A stretch of 64,000 bases of DNA. Origin: Flavobacterium pokkalii (GTDB taxonomy: Bacteria; Bacteroidota; Bacteroidia; Flavobacteriales; Flavobacteriaceae). The translations under genes were made by a program, and so were the position numbers. Of the stretch, positions 46,183 to 56,676 are shown one piece after another. The stretch is taken from the NCBI RefSeq assembly GCF_014596575.1, contig NZ_NASZ01000008.1, forward strand, positions 1-64,000, written 5' to 3'. Each line of letters begins with the position of its first letter. Position 1 is the first letter of the stretch. The notes beneath the pieces are model-generated. The model ran no database searches. It worked only from the letters and a program-made list of their open reading frames with translations, and had not been told where the DNA came from.

Positions 46183-47961
46183 TTAATATCCCGGATTCTG
46201 AAGCAACTTAGTATTTAACTGCATCTGAGTCTGAGAAATTGGAAACAGATAGTGTTTAGGAGCAACTGAATGATTTAAATAACTATCAATAACAACACAC
46301 TCTAAATCACCTTTCGGAGTACTAACTACTTCTTCTCCATACACATAAGTATTTGGGAGATAAGAACTGGTAGCATTACCTGATCCATCTTTAAAAGCAG
46401 TAGTATAGGTTGCGTTTCCTACTACTCTCCCTAAACGAGATGGGTTCAAAGACTCTTCTAAAATTCCCCAACGTTTTAAATCATCAAAACGCTTCCCTTC
46501 ACGATACAATTCTACTGTACGTTCTCTTCTGATTTCTTCTTTCATATTTAACCCATTATTACTCACTAATGCATTAGTCAAAGATGCAACACCTGCACGA
46601 GCTCTTAATTTGTTAATTGAAGCATCCAATTGAGTATCTGTAATTGAACCATTCAATTCATAAACAGCTTCTGCATACATTAAATAAACCTGAGCCAATC
46701 GAATAATAGGCCAGTTCGCAGATTCAGTATTATCTTTTCTTCTAGTACCAAAACCATAAACTTTATATTTTGCATTATCATAACCACTATATCCTAAACT
46801 ACCAAAACTTAAACTAACTGAACTAGTAGCGGTAGTTGAAGCATATAAATAATTTAACAAACGTAAATCTCTATCTTTAAATTCATCAGCGACTGCATGG
46901 TAACCTTGAAACAAAGGAGATTTATCTGCTGGTAATCCATCTTTACATACGGGCATGTCCACAAATTTGCGACTTGGAAACAATTGTCCTGATGTCCATG
47001 TAATATTAATACCTGATTGTTTCAAAGTATAATCGTAGGTCCTATATAAAATAAACTCTTTATTTGTAGATTTATCATATCCTCCCGGATTAGAACCCGC
47101 ATCTTCAAGATTGAATAAATACCAAGAACTAGAGTTTGCCATTTTAGAATCAGCATTTTTATTCCAAAGTTCATAACCTCCTTGTCCCATAATGTTGTTA
47201 CACATTTCTACTGCATCAGCCAAATATTTATTAACATTAGCGGCATCATAACCTGCAGATCCTGCACCTTCAGCTATACCGTCACCATCAGTAGATTGAC
47301 CCACATATCTTTCCCAAGTAGCTTCATACAATTCAATTTCAGCTTTTAAAGCCATAGCAGCCCATTTACTTATTCTTCCCTTATCACTTCCTGAAATATT
47401 TTGTTCAGTTGGAAGATTGGCGATAGCTTTATCTAAATCACTTAAAATTTGGTCTACCACCTCATAACGGCTATTCCTTGGACCATATAATTCTGGTGAA
47501 TCTGTACTAAGTACTTTAGTAACTAACGGCACCCCTCCAAAAGTCTTTAACAACCCATAATAAGAATAGGCGCGAAAAAAATAAGCTTCTCCAACATATT
47601 GACTTATATCTCCATTTGAATTATTATATCCTGTTGCTTTTTCTAATAAAATGTTACAACTTCTAATTCCATTATAACTCCAATTGATTCCTGAAGAAAG
47701 GATTGTACCATGTCCAAGATCATATCCATTAGAATTAGTATTTGCAGACAAATCTGAATTATTATCCATGTTTCCAAAACTCCATCCTTGCAAAATCCCG
47801 TAAAGATTAAGAGTATATGCTTTAAAATCAGCGGGTTTTTTAAAATAAACTGCATCCGTATATTGCCCTGGTGGATCTAGATCTACAAAATCATTCTGAC
47901 AACTTATCATTCCCAAAAAAAGACCAGTAAAAACTATATATTTTAAACTTTTTTTCATCAC
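46183..47961 (-). CDS. RagB/SusD family nutrient-binding lipoprotein
   Basis: The 592-residue lipoprotein has signal FTGLFLGMISCQNDFVDLDPPGQYTD. SusD hallmarks are the TPR-like helices (GEAYFFRAYSYYGLLKTFGGVPLVT, about 130-155), RISKWAAMALKAEIELYEATWERY, RLAQVYLMYAEAVYELN, INKLRARAGVASLT and the C-terminal RRERTVELYREGKRFDDLKRWGI, followed by HYLFPISQTQMQLN. SusD forms the lid on the SusC transporter and captures oligosaccharides at the surface. It follows susC by 15 bp and the pair is the import core of this PUL. Confidence 0.97.
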   Translation of the reverse strand: MMKKSLKYIVFTGLFLGMISCQNDFVDLDPPGQYTDAVYFKKPADFKAYTLNLYGILQGWSFGNMDNNSDLSANTNSNGYDLGHGTILSSGINWSYNGIRSCNILLEKATGYNNSNGDISQYVGEAYFFRAYSYYGLLKTFGGVPLVTKVLSTDSPELYGPRNSRYEVVDQILSDLDKAIANLPTEQNISGSDKGRISKWAAMALKAEIELYEATWERYVGQSTDGDGIAEGAGSAGYDAANVNKYLADAVEMCNNIMGQGGYELWNKNADSKMANSSSWYLFNLEDAGSNPGGYDKSTNKEFILYRTYDYTLKQSGINITWTSGQLFPSRKFVDMPVCKDGLPADKSPLFQGYHAVADEFKDRDLRLLNYLYASTTATSSVSLSFGSLGYSGYDNAKYKVYGFGTRRKDNTESANWPIIRLAQVYLMYAEAVYELNGSITDTQLDASINKLRARAGVASLTNALVSNNGLNMKEEIRRERTVELYREGKRFDDLKRWGILEESLNPSRLGRVVGNATYTTAFKDGSGNATSSYLPNTYVYGEEVVSTPKGDLECVVIDSYLNHSVAPKHYLFPISQTQMQLNTKLLQNPGY

Positions 47962-47976
47962 TTTTTCATTTAATTA

Positions 47977-50900
47977 TTAAAATCCAATATTTACACCAAA
48001 AGACCAGGTACGACCAAATGGATAACCTGCATTATCTCCATCAGTAGCATTTTGTTGAGCTTCCGGATCAAATCCATCTTTAATAGTTGAAGCTTCCCAT
48101 AAATCATTACCTGAGAAATAAAATCTAATTTTATCTAATTTTATCATTTTTGTAATTTTTTCAGGAATAGTATAACCCACCACTAAAGTCTTCAATCGGA
48201 TATAACGATTATTTTGTAACATAAAATCATTATTAGCATAATTCCATGCTGCACGTGTTGGATTGACAGTTAAACGAGGAAATTCGGCATTAGGATTTTC
48301 TTCGGTCCAGGTTTTCCCTAAAAAGGAAGGATTTTGGTTAGTATACAAGGCTCTAAATGGATAAGCCATATATCCTGTACGCATAATATTTTGTTTTAAA
48401 TGTCCTTGGAAAAAAGCATTCAAATCAAATCCTTTAAAATTACCACCTAGATTAATCCCAAACACATAATGAGATGCTGAATCACCAGCATATACCAATG
48501 AACTGTTCTTACTACCTGCGCCGGTAATTGTTCCTGTACCAGCTACATCTACTCTCTTTGTATCACCTGGTCGTAAAGCTACATTTGGACTAGTTTGTTG
48601 CAATGCGGCTAAATCCCCTTTGCCGCCATAAGCCTGGTAGTAAGCATCAACTTCTGCCTGATCTTTAAAATAACCATCTGTCTTATAAACAAAAAACGGT
48701 TTAAATCCATATCCATTAACAACACCGTTTTGTCCTGCTACATAATTATCTCCATTTAATATACCAGATACTTTACTTTTTGAATCACCAATATTAAAAG
48801 ATACATTATAGCCAAAATCTTTTTTTCTATCTTTCCAGCCTACAACAAACTCCCAACCTTTAGAATCAAAATTTCCATTATTTGTTTTCGGTGCTGTTGC
48901 TCCTAAAACAGATGGATATACAATATCTATCAACATTCCATTATTTTTCTTTTCATAAAGATCAAAAGAAGTAGTCAAACGATTATTTAAAAATCCAAGA
49001 TCTATACCGATATTCTTTTGAATCACTTTTTCCCAAGTACGGTTAGGGCTGTATATCCCATTATTAGCCAATGAGGATACTGTTTGTAGTGATGCAGGTT
49101 GCCCCATTACCCCACTTCCAATATTAACAAGAGAAAGATATTCAAAATCAGCTAATCCTTTAGCTTCATTACCTGTGCTACCAATTGTAGCTCTTAATTT
49201 ACCAAAATCCACAATGCCATTAAGAGAATTAAAGAATTTTTCTTTTGTAAAAACCCATGCTAATTGAGCCGAACCGAAGTTTTTAAATTTATTACCTTGA
49301 GCAAAACGCGAATTTCCATCCCTTCTTCCAATAAATTCCGCAATGTACTTTTCATCATAATTATAATTCACTCTGGAAATATAAGAATAACGACCATTTT
49401 GACCTTTATATCCGCCATTTGTTTGTCCTTCAGTAGGAGCCAAGCTAATATCATAAACACCTGAATCAACAAACCCCAGACGTGATCCAAACAAGCCTTG
49501 TGAAGTGAATTTTTCACCATTTACCCCCGCCATAACGGAAACATTATGAACATTGTTAAAAGTTTTATTATAACGTGCTAACGCCTGATAATAATAATAA
49601 TATTTAGATTCAGCACCTGTTGAATAACCATTATTGATTCCATCTGTTTGATATGCATTAGCTGTAGGATTTCCATACCAATCATAGAGTTGCACTGGTA
49701 CAACATATGATTCAGTATTATATCGTTCATTTTGAATAGAAGCCAAGCCTTCTAATGAAAAGCCACTTCCAATATCATAAGTTGCCTTCAAATCTATACG
49801 ACCTGTTAATCTTTTCTTGTTAATTCGACCAGCATCTGAAGTTGATGCAGCAGCATTCCTGTTAGCTCCTGCATCCACCCCATTAAAAGGTGCCAACCAT
49901 TGACCATAAGGATTTTTTGCAGGATAGAAAGGCATATCAAAAGAATAAAGAATATTACCAAATCCTCTTGAAGGTTGACTAGTATTAGTATTAACAACGC
50001 TAACACCAGTTTCTAATTTTAATTTATCAGATAATTGATAATCATAATTAAAACGAATATTCATCTGTTTTTCTCCATCATAGGCGGTCAACAAATTAGC
50101 CTGATTATCAGCATAACCTGCTGACAATCTGTAACTAGATTTATCACCCCCTCCAGAAATAGCTAAATTATGTTGAAATGAAAAACGCGGACCAAATAAT
50201 TCATTAATTCTATTAGCATTGAAGATAAAGAAATCCCTACCTGGCCATGTATTAAAATGATAGGCCCCCTCAACACCCTGTTGTAAATTTTTCAAATTCT
50301 GTTCACTATCCCAGATCCACCAATTAGGTAAAGACTCTTCTTTATTAGCCTCAATCCACATGGTAGCATATTGTTTAATATTAGGTGAAAAGTTTGTTAA
50401 GCCATTAGTAACATAACGAAAATTAGAGTTGAAAGTAACTTTAACTTCACCTTTGCCCTTTTTAGTAGTTACCAAAATAACTCCATTAGCAGCACGGGAA
50501 CCATAAATAGCGGCCGAACCATCTTTTAAAACTGAAACACTCGCAATATCATCTGGATTCAAATTTTGAAAAGCTTGAGCATTTATTGCCGGAACTCCAT
50601 CTATAATAATTAGCGGATCAGAACCATTTATTGACGAAAAACCACGTATTTGAAAATTCAGTCCCTCACTTCCAGGTCTTGAAGACGAACGAGTCACTAC
50701 TAAACCTGGTGTTTGACCTTGTAATGCCAATCCAACATTGGTTACTGCCCGATCTTCAAACACTTTAGAACTTACCACTTCAACCGCACCAGTTAATGTT
50801 GCTTTTTTCTGAGTACCATAACCTACTACTACCACTTCATTTAATGAAGCTACATCAGCACTCATGGTTACATTTAATACTTTTTGCGTTCCAACTTTAA

Positions 50901-51240
50901 TTTCCTGAGTTTTCATACCTACGGCACTGAAAACCAAAATTGCATTTGAAGAAGAAACATTGATACTGTAATTACCATCAATATCAGTACTTATTCCGCC
51001 TTTCTCTCCTTTTATATTTACATTTACTCCAGGGATTCCCATGTTATCCTCAGCAGCAACTACCTTTCCTTTTATTGTAATTTGCTGTTGAGCTACATTT
51101 AAAGCATATTTTTCAACCAGATTTAATTTCCCATTAGTTTCAGCAAACGACTGGGAAGAAATACAAACCAGAAAAGACAAAACCAAGGATGGTTTAATCC
51201 TGTTCCATAATTCGGTTTTATTCAACGCATTTATTCTCAT
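47977..51240 (-). CDS. SusC/RagA family TonB-dependent outer-membrane transporter
   Basis: The 1087-residue protein has an N-terminal signal (VLSFLVCISSQSFAET), a carboxypeptidase-D-like regulatory domain (ITIKGKVVAAEDNMGIPGVNVN, about 53-125), a plug domain beginning with the SusC signature LNEVVVVGYGTQKKATLTGAV (about 135-155) and a long beta-barrel ending FGRTWSFGVNIGF. It imports oligosaccharides released at the surface, driven by TonB-ExbBD, with SusD as lid. It is the first gene of the unit 51240→43144. The 380 bp upstream hold no gene; no exact −7 box was found. Confidence 0.97.
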   Translation of the reverse strand: MRINALNKTELWNRIKPSLVLSFLVCISSQSFAETNGKLNLVEKYALNVAQQQITIKGKVVAAEDNMGIPGVNVNIKGEKGGISTDIDGNYSINVSSSNAILVFSAVGMKTQEIKVGTQKVLNVTMSADVASLNEVVVVGYGTQKKATLTGAVEVVSSKVFEDRAVTNVGLALQGQTPGLVVTRSSSRPGSEGLNFQIRGFSSINGSDPLIIIDGVPAINAQAFQNLNPDDIASVSVLKDGSAAIYGSRAANGVILVTTKKGKGEVKVTFNSNFRYVTNGLTNFSPNIKQYATMWIEANKEESLPNWWIWDSEQNLKNLQQGVEGAYHFNTWPGRDFFIFNANRINELFGPRFSFQHNLAISGGGDKSSYRLSAGYADNQANLLTAYDGEKQMNIRFNYDYQLSDKLKLETGVSVVNTNTSQPSRGFGNILYSFDMPFYPAKNPYGQWLAPFNGVDAGANRNAAASTSDAGRINKKRLTGRIDLKATYDIGSGFSLEGLASIQNERYNTESYVVPVQLYDWYGNPTANAYQTDGINNGYSTGAESKYYYYYQALARYNKTFNNVHNVSVMAGVNGEKFTSQGLFGSRLGFVDSGVYDISLAPTEGQTNGGYKGQNGRYSYISRVNYNYDEKYIAEFIGRRDGNSRFAQGNKFKNFGSAQLAWVFTKEKFFNSLNGIVDFGKLRATIGSTGNEAKGLADFEYLSLVNIGSGVMGQPASLQTVSSLANNGIYSPNRTWEKVIQKNIGIDLGFLNNRLTTSFDLYEKKNNGMLIDIVYPSVLGATAPKTNNGNFDSKGWEFVVGWKDRKKDFGYNVSFNIGDSKSKVSGILNGDNYVAGQNGVVNGYGFKPFFVYKTDGYFKDQAEVDAYYQAYGGKGDLAALQQTSPNVALRPGDTKRVDVAGTGTITGAGSKNSSLVYAGDSASHYVFGINLGGNFKGFDLNAFFQGHLKQNIMRTGYMAYPFRALYTNQNPSFLGKTWTEENPNAEFPRLTVNPTRAAWNYANNDFMLQNNRYIRLKTLVVGYTIPEKITKMIKLDKIRFYFSGNDLWEASTIKDGFDPEAQQNATDGDNAGYPFGRTWSFGVNIGF

Positions 51241-51622
51241 AATGAATTGTTTTTTCGTTATTAATTGATTTAGTTATTAGTTTTTTATTAATTTCTCTAA
51301 TTACATTTAGAGAATTCAAATTTGGTAATGAAATTTAGTTCTTTTTACATTTAATTATTTTTTGAAGGTTGATAATTTTAATACTCATAATTTTTAATCA
51401 TAAATTTTATCATAATGATGATAATAGCATTACAATATTATTGATTAAAAAAAAAGCAGTCTATAACCTATGATTCAATCAGTATAACTTATCGACCATT
51501 TTTTAATTTCCCCATATTTTGCAAGGATTTAAAGCAACTTTGAAACCTAAAAAAAATCTAAACTGTTTTTAAAAAAATTGAAAAATTAAAAGATACTTCC
51601 TCTAATTCTCCCAAAGAACCAT
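51241..51622. other. Intergenic region upstream of susC
   Basis: No gene was seen in this AT-rich stretch between susC and the HTCS terminator. It must hold the minus-strand promoter of the susC unit and the likely binding site of the HTCS regulator; no repeat or palindrome stood out. Confidence 0.5.
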
Positions 51623-51663
51623 AAAAAAAGGCTCCGTTTCAACTTAAAAACGGAGCCTTTTTT
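51623..51663. terminator. Bidirectional terminator after the HTCS gene
   Basis: Perfect 10-bp stem GGCTCCGTTT/AAACGGAGCC with an 8-nt loop; seven A before and six T after give T runs on either strand. It follows the HTCS stop codon by 24 bp on the minus strand. Confidence 0.9.
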
Positions 51664-51686
51664 AGCAAAATATTATATTAAAAAAT

Positions 51687-54600
51687 CTATTCTTCAGTAG
51701 TTTCTTCCAGGTCTTTTTGATCCTGAATATACTGTGTAGGAGTTACTTTAAAAACTTCTTTAAAGGTTTTTGTAAAATAAGCTGTCGAGTTAAATCCGCA
51801 ATTCAATGCCACTTCTTTTATCGAATATTGATTGGTCAACAACATTTCGGATGCATATTTTAATCGGATGGTACGGATAAAATTACTAGGGTTTTGTCCG
51901 GTTAGGGAATTGATTTTTCTGTAAAACTGTGAACGTCCCATTCCCAAATTCCCTAATAAATCATCCAATGTAAAATCGATATTACTTACATTATCCACTA
52001 CTACTTTGGTAGCTTTATCCAGAAAGTGTTCATCTAATGAGTTAATCGTAATTTCAGAAGCAGCTACAATTCCTCCAATAGCAGCAAAGCGCTCTCTGGA
52101 TCTTTTTCGGGATTCCAACAAATTATCAATTCGGGTTTTCAGTACCGCCATATTAAACGGTTTTGACAGGTAAGCATCTGCCCCTGTTTGATAACCTCTA
52201 ATCATATCTTCATCCAGATTTCTGGCGGTTAATAACAAAATAGGTATATGACTGATTTCAAAATCATTTTTAAGCTGTTGACAGAGCTCAAAACCATCCA
52301 TCTTTGGCATCATCACATCACTAATTACCATATTTGGCTGGTACTTTCTGATTTTTTCCAAACCTTCTGCCCCATTTGTAGCCTCTTTTACCTGATAATA
52401 CTCTTTCAATTCACTTTTTAAGTGATTGCGAAGCACCTTATTATCTTCTACTATAAGAATCAGTGGTTTATTTTCACTTTCAGAAGCCAGTGAATCCGGT
52501 TTCATTTTTTCGTCAGAAATAGCAATTTCATATTCTGCCGATTGGATAGCATTCATTTCCTTACCTTGTGTACTCCAGTTATCCGACTGCTTTTGTTTTA
52601 CTACCGCTTTTAAATCAGCAGGAAGTGTTATGGAAAAAGTAGTTCCTTTTTTATACTGACTTTCTACAGTAATATGTCCTTTGTGCAATTCGACTAAACT
52701 CTTAGTATAATTTAATCCAATTCCGGTTCCTGTTTTGGAAGCATCGGCGTGAAAAAACCGCTGAAACACTTCTTTCAATTGTTTTTTCTTGAAACCAATA
52801 CCAGTATCACTTATCTGAATTTGAATCCCTTTTACCTGAGTTGTCGGACTAAAGAACAACTTTTTATATTTCTTTTCTGAAATCATCACTTCGGATAAGG
52901 AAAGCGTAATTATTCCACCATTATCGGTAAACTTAATCGCATTGGACAACAAATTAGCCAACATTTTCTCTATTTTATCGGGATCGAATTGTCCGTAAAA
53001 TTCTTTTGATGTAGATTTAAATACAAAACGAATATCTTTCTTCTTTGCCAAATCTTCAAAAAGAGAAAAAGTATCTCTGGCAAAAGCGACAATATCCATA
53101 TTGGAAAGTTCCAAACGGGACTTACCCATATCCATCTTTCTTAAATCCAAAAGCTGATCCACCAAATAAAGCAATCGCTTACTACTCTTTTGAATAATCA
53201 GAGCTGATTTTTTGACTTCTTCGGTATCATTAAAATGGGATAAAATCTTTTCTACAGGATTTAAAATTAATGTAAGTGGTGTTCTGAATTCGTGAGAAAC
53301 ATTGATAAAGAAACGCAATTTCATTTGATCTAATTCATGTTCTTTTTCTTCATTGATCTTATTGGTATAATATTCCAATCCGAACCACAACAATGCTACA
53401 AAAAGCGCAAAATATAAAAGGTAAGCCCACCAGGTTTTCCAAAATGGCGGAAGTACTCTGATTAAGATACTTGTTTTTCCGGCATTTTTCCATTGCCCGT
53501 CAATGGATGCCATAACTTCAAAAGTATAAAGCCCCGGAGCCAAATTAGCATAATTAGCTACCCGATTGTTATCTACATTCACATATTCATCATCCAGACC
53601 GCTCATTTTATAAGCATACTTTACCCTCTCCGGATTTTGATAATTTAAGGCTACAAACCCAAATGAGATATACCCCTCGTTGTACTTTAGTTCAATTTTT
53701 TTAACATCTGACAAAGCTTTATCGAACAATACTCTTCCGTTAACAGCATCACCGGCATTTACCCGTTTATTGAATATTCTGATATCGGTTAAAATGGGCT
53801 GTACTTTGTGTGTATTTAAAGCAATATCATTAGGATAAAAAATATTAAACCCATTGAGTCCTCCAACAATAATTCTTCCATCAAAAGTTTTGGCAATCGA
53901 TTTACTTTGGAACTCTAATCCCTGCAAACCGTCATGAGCATTGAAACTTTTAATATTCTTAGTTCTAGGATTTAATATGGACAAACCACTTTTAGTACTC
54001 ACCCAGATATTCTTATTATTATCTTCCTGAATTCCAACCACCAAATTATTTGGAAGTCCGTTTTTAGAAGAATACGCCTGTTTTAATTTTAAATCAGTTC
54101 CTAGCTGGTACAACCCCATATCGGTTCCAACCCAAATATTACCTTTATAATCTTCGGTAACCTGATTGACACGATTACCCTGTATGTTTTTTATCTTTAT
54201 TTCTTCAAAGTTGATATTTTTAGGAATTCTGCTTCTCAAATGATTCAGTTTTACATAGCACAAACCTAAAGAAGTACCTACCCAAAGACGCTGTTTAGAA
54301 TCTACAAATAAGGAAAAAACAAAATTGCTTATTAAACTTTTAGAATTGTTAAGTTGATTTTTATACTGGTAAAACTTATCCGTTTGGGTATCCAACAAAT
54401 TTAAACCAGCTGTAGATGTACCTACCCATAATCTTTGCTGATTATCTTTAACCGCACACCAAACCGTATTTTGTCCTATAGAAAAAGGATTTTTAGTATT
54501 GTTCTCGTATCGTTTTACAGTTCCGGTTTCTGTATTAAATTTATTCAGCCCTCCATCCCAGGTGCATACCCATAAATCGCTATTTTCTCCCCTCGCGAGA

Positions 54601-55871
54601 TACAAAATTTTATTAGAACTTAATGTATTTACTGAACTTGGAATTGATTTAAAGTGTTTAAACGTTTCTGTTTTACTATCAAACAAATCAAGCCCTCCTC
54701 CATCAGTACCAATCCAAATACGTTGTTTTCCATCTTCTATAACCGACTGCGCAATTTTGGTACTCAAACCTTTATTACCACTATTGGGCTTATAAAAATA
54801 GTGTCCGAAAGAGGATTTAAACAAAGCCAGTTTATTAATTCCTTTATTATAACTGGCAATCCAATAGATACCATCTTTATCTTCCAGCACATTTGAAGGC
54901 TGGTTATTAGGCAAGGAAAAGGGATCATCCTGATTTTGTAACAGATGCTGTAATACGCCTTTATTTCTGTCCAACAAATACAAACCACTTCCGTCAGTTG
55001 CAGCCCAGATGGTTCCTTTCTTGTCCTGATACAAATGAAAAACGGGTGTGCTTTGTCCAACTGGTGCAATTTTCTTAGCGGCTTTAGCAATAGGATTATA
55101 TAAATAAAGATGTGATAAATCGTTTCCTATCCAAAAATAACCTTCTCTATCCAGAAGAATTTGTTTGGGCAAATGATCTAAATATTGATGGGTTTCAAAA
55201 ACTATATTAATTCTGTCGAATGTATTTGTCTTAAAATTATAACGATGTAAATTATTCCCTTCGGTTCCTATCCAAATATCTCCTTTTTTATCCTGAATAA
55301 CATTAGTAACGTTATTATTATCAATTGACTTTTTATCGCTAATCTTATTGGTATAACGGTCAAAATGAAAATTTTTAAATGAAGGATAGTCCGCAGAATT
55401 TAAAATGATTTTCACTAAACCATTTTTAGTTCCCACCCATAGCAATCTGTTTTTTTTATCAAACAACAAACTATTTATCTCTTCCCTTACATTGACATCT
55501 TTATTTTTATAAAGATTGATTCGGTAAAATTTTTGTGATTTTTTATCAAAAACATTCAATCCATTGCTCGTACCTACCCATAAATAACCTTTATCATCCT
55601 GAGTGATGGCATTAATCCTGTTATTACTTATAGAATGAATATCATTTATAATTGGTCGGTAAATTTCAAATTCATATCCATTGTATTTATTTAAACCATC
55701 AATAGTACCAAACCACAAAAAACCATCACTATCCTGAAAAATTTCTACACTGGTACTACTGGAAAGTCCTTTATTAGTGTCAAAATTTTCAAATTTAAGA
55801 TTGGAATATTGCGAATAACTCAAATGGCTGACTAATAACAACACCATCCAAATGATGATTGATTTTTTCAT
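51687..55871 (-). CDS. Hybrid two-component system regulator (HTCS) of the PUL
   Basis: The protein has about 1394 residues from the ATG at 55871, which gives a standard signal peptide (MKKSIIIWMVLLLVSHLSYSQ); an ATG at 55910 adds 13 residues but leaves almost no leader after the −7 box at 55919-55926. Domain order: fourteen or so propeller repeats (DGFLWFGTIDGLNKYNG, KGYLWVGTSNGLNVFD) forming the periplasmic sensor; a Y_Y_Y domain near 730-800; a membrane helix near 810-835; HisKA (INVSHEFRTPLTLIL); HATPase (NLLSNAIKFTDNGG, DTGIGF, GTGIGL); a receiver (VEDNKVL, ISDVMMPKMDG, LSKPF); and a C-terminal AraC HTH. It likely senses an oligosaccharide and activates the PUL. Confidence 0.96.
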   Translation of the reverse strand: MKKSIIIWMVLLLVSHLSYSQYSNLKFENFDTNKGLSSSTSVEIFQDSDGFLWFGTIDGLNKYNGYEFEIYRPIINDIHSISNNRINAITQDDKGYLWVGTSNGLNVFDKKSQKFYRINLYKNKDVNVREEINSLLFDKKNRLLWVGTKNGLVKIILNSADYPSFKNFHFDRYTNKISDKKSIDNNNVTNVIQDKKGDIWIGTEGNNLHRYNFKTNTFDRINIVFETHQYLDHLPKQILLDREGYFWIGNDLSHLYLYNPIAKAAKKIAPVGQSTPVFHLYQDKKGTIWAATDGSGLYLLDRNKGVLQHLLQNQDDPFSLPNNQPSNVLEDKDGIYWIASYNKGINKLALFKSSFGHYFYKPNSGNKGLSTKIAQSVIEDGKQRIWIGTDGGGLDLFDSKTETFKHFKSIPSSVNTLSSNKILYLARGENSDLWVCTWDGGLNKFNTETGTVKRYENNTKNPFSIGQNTVWCAVKDNQQRLWVGTSTAGLNLLDTQTDKFYQYKNQLNNSKSLISNFVFSLFVDSKQRLWVGTSLGLCYVKLNHLRSRIPKNINFEEIKIKNIQGNRVNQVTEDYKGNIWVGTDMGLYQLGTDLKLKQAYSSKNGLPNNLVVGIQEDNNKNIWVSTKSGLSILNPRTKNIKSFNAHDGLQGLEFQSKSIAKTFDGRIIVGGLNGFNIFYPNDIALNTHKVQPILTDIRIFNKRVNAGDAVNGRVLFDKALSDVKKIELKYNEGYISFGFVALNYQNPERVKYAYKMSGLDDEYVNVDNNRVANYANLAPGLYTFEVMASIDGQWKNAGKTSILIRVLPPFWKTWWAYLLYFALFVALLWFGLEYYTNKINEEKEHELDQMKLRFFINVSHEFRTPLTLILNPVEKILSHFNDTEEVKKSALIIQKSSKRLLYLVDQLLDLRKMDMGKSRLELSNMDIVAFARDTFSLFEDLAKKKDIRFVFKSTSKEFYGQFDPDKIEKMLANLLSNAIKFTDNGGIITLSLSEVMISEKKYKKLFFSPTTQVKGIQIQISDTGIGFKKKQLKEVFQRFFHADASKTGTGIGLNYTKSLVELHKGHITVESQYKKGTTFSITLPADLKAVVKQKQSDNWSTQGKEMNAIQSAEYEIAISDEKMKPDSLASESENKPLILIVEDNKVLRNHLKSELKEYYQVKEATNGAEGLEKIRKYQPNMVISDVMMPKMDGFELCQQLKNDFEISHIPILLLTARNLDEDMIRGYQTGADAYLSKPFNMAVLKTRIDNLLESRKRSRERFAAIGGIVAASEITINSLDEHFLDKATKVVVDNVSNIDFTLDDLLGNLGMGRSQFYRKINSLTGQNPSNFIRTIRLKYASEMLLTNQYSIKEVALNCGFNSTAYFTKTFKEVFKVTPTQYIQDQKDLEETTEE

Positions 55872-56325
55872 TAATCCAGAATATTTAGATTGATTTAGAA
55901 AGTAATTCATGAAGGCTTCAAATTTATAAATTAAAATTTAAAAGCTATTATTTTTCTACTATAGAATTAAATTTTCTTAATATTTTAAAATATTTGTAAT
56001 TCAATAAATTTTATAATATGATAGTTATCCTTTAGTAATTAATAAATAATTATCTACTTCTATAATAATTTGCTATCTATCGTAATTAATCTCTCCAAAT
56101 CATATATAAATATCAAAAACTATAAATAAGTTATTCGATTGTAATAGCGGCGACTAAACTTTAAAAAAACCGTAATCAAATAAAAATTATAAATTCCTTA
56201 ATCCAATTATCAAAATCTGTTTTCAAATTTTTTTGTCCTAGTTTGTCATGAAAAAAGCATAGCTTTGTCTTTGAATCGATTAAGATTTATAACTTAAAAT
56301 TAAACGGATTTAAACCAATCTAGAA
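55872..56325. other. AT-rich intergenic region upstream of the HTCS gene
   Basis: No gene was seen. The only clear element is the −7 box at 55919-55926. It forms the inner side of the right island boundary. Confidence 0.5.
55919..55926 (-). promoter_or_regulatory. −7 box of the HTCS promoter
   Basis: On the minus strand it reads TAAATTTG, an exact TAnnTTTG match. Its position 48 bp upstream of the ATG at 55871 but only 8 bp upstream of the ATG at 55910 favours the shorter HTCS start. Confidence 0.5.
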
Positions 56326-56374
56326 TTTTCAATATTTATAAAAATGGTGAAAATCTTCATGGCACATCCGTGGC
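56326..56374 (+). repeat. Second direct repeat near the right island end
   Basis: It matches 17653-17701 without gaps; the last 25 bp are identical. It lies 55 bp before the tRNA-Ser 3′ fragment. Confidence 0.75.
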
Positions 56375-56429
56375 ACAACATTTAAAAAAATATTAGAAAT
56401 GCAGTATAATAGCGGGATGTGACGTTTTT

Positions 56430-56451
56430 GTTCGAATCCCTCTTTCTCCGC
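56430..56451 (+). repeat. Right attachment-like repeat (attR), tRNA-Ser 3′ fragment
   Basis: This is an exact copy of 17528-17549, the T-loop and acceptor end of tRNA-Ser(UGA). The sequence before it does not form a tRNA, so it is a fragment. The following 145 bp match the true tRNA's downstream region with scattered changes. Confidence 0.75.
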
Positions 56452-56516
56452 AGAGGTCTGAAAACAAATCTGAAATAAGATTTTCAAAGTTTTCAAAAAA
56501 GCCTAAAAAAAGCAGT

Positions 56517-56550
56517 AAACCCTGCAAATCAAACGATTTCCAGGGTTTTT
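56517..56550 (+). terminator. Diverged copy of the tRNA-Ser terminator
   Basis: Stem AACCCTG/CAGGGTT with an inner AAATC/GATTT stem and a T run. Same architecture as 17606-17640. It no longer follows an intact tRNA and lies downstream of the GH31 stop on the opposite strand. Confidence 0.65.
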
Positions 56551-56676
56551 ACTTTTATACCACTTTTCAATATTTATAAAATCACGCAAAATCTTTAAAC
56601 TTCTAAGATATAATGGTTTGAATGTTCTGTTTTATTGTCTCAGCAGGATTCTAACCAGTTGACTTTCAAAATAATT

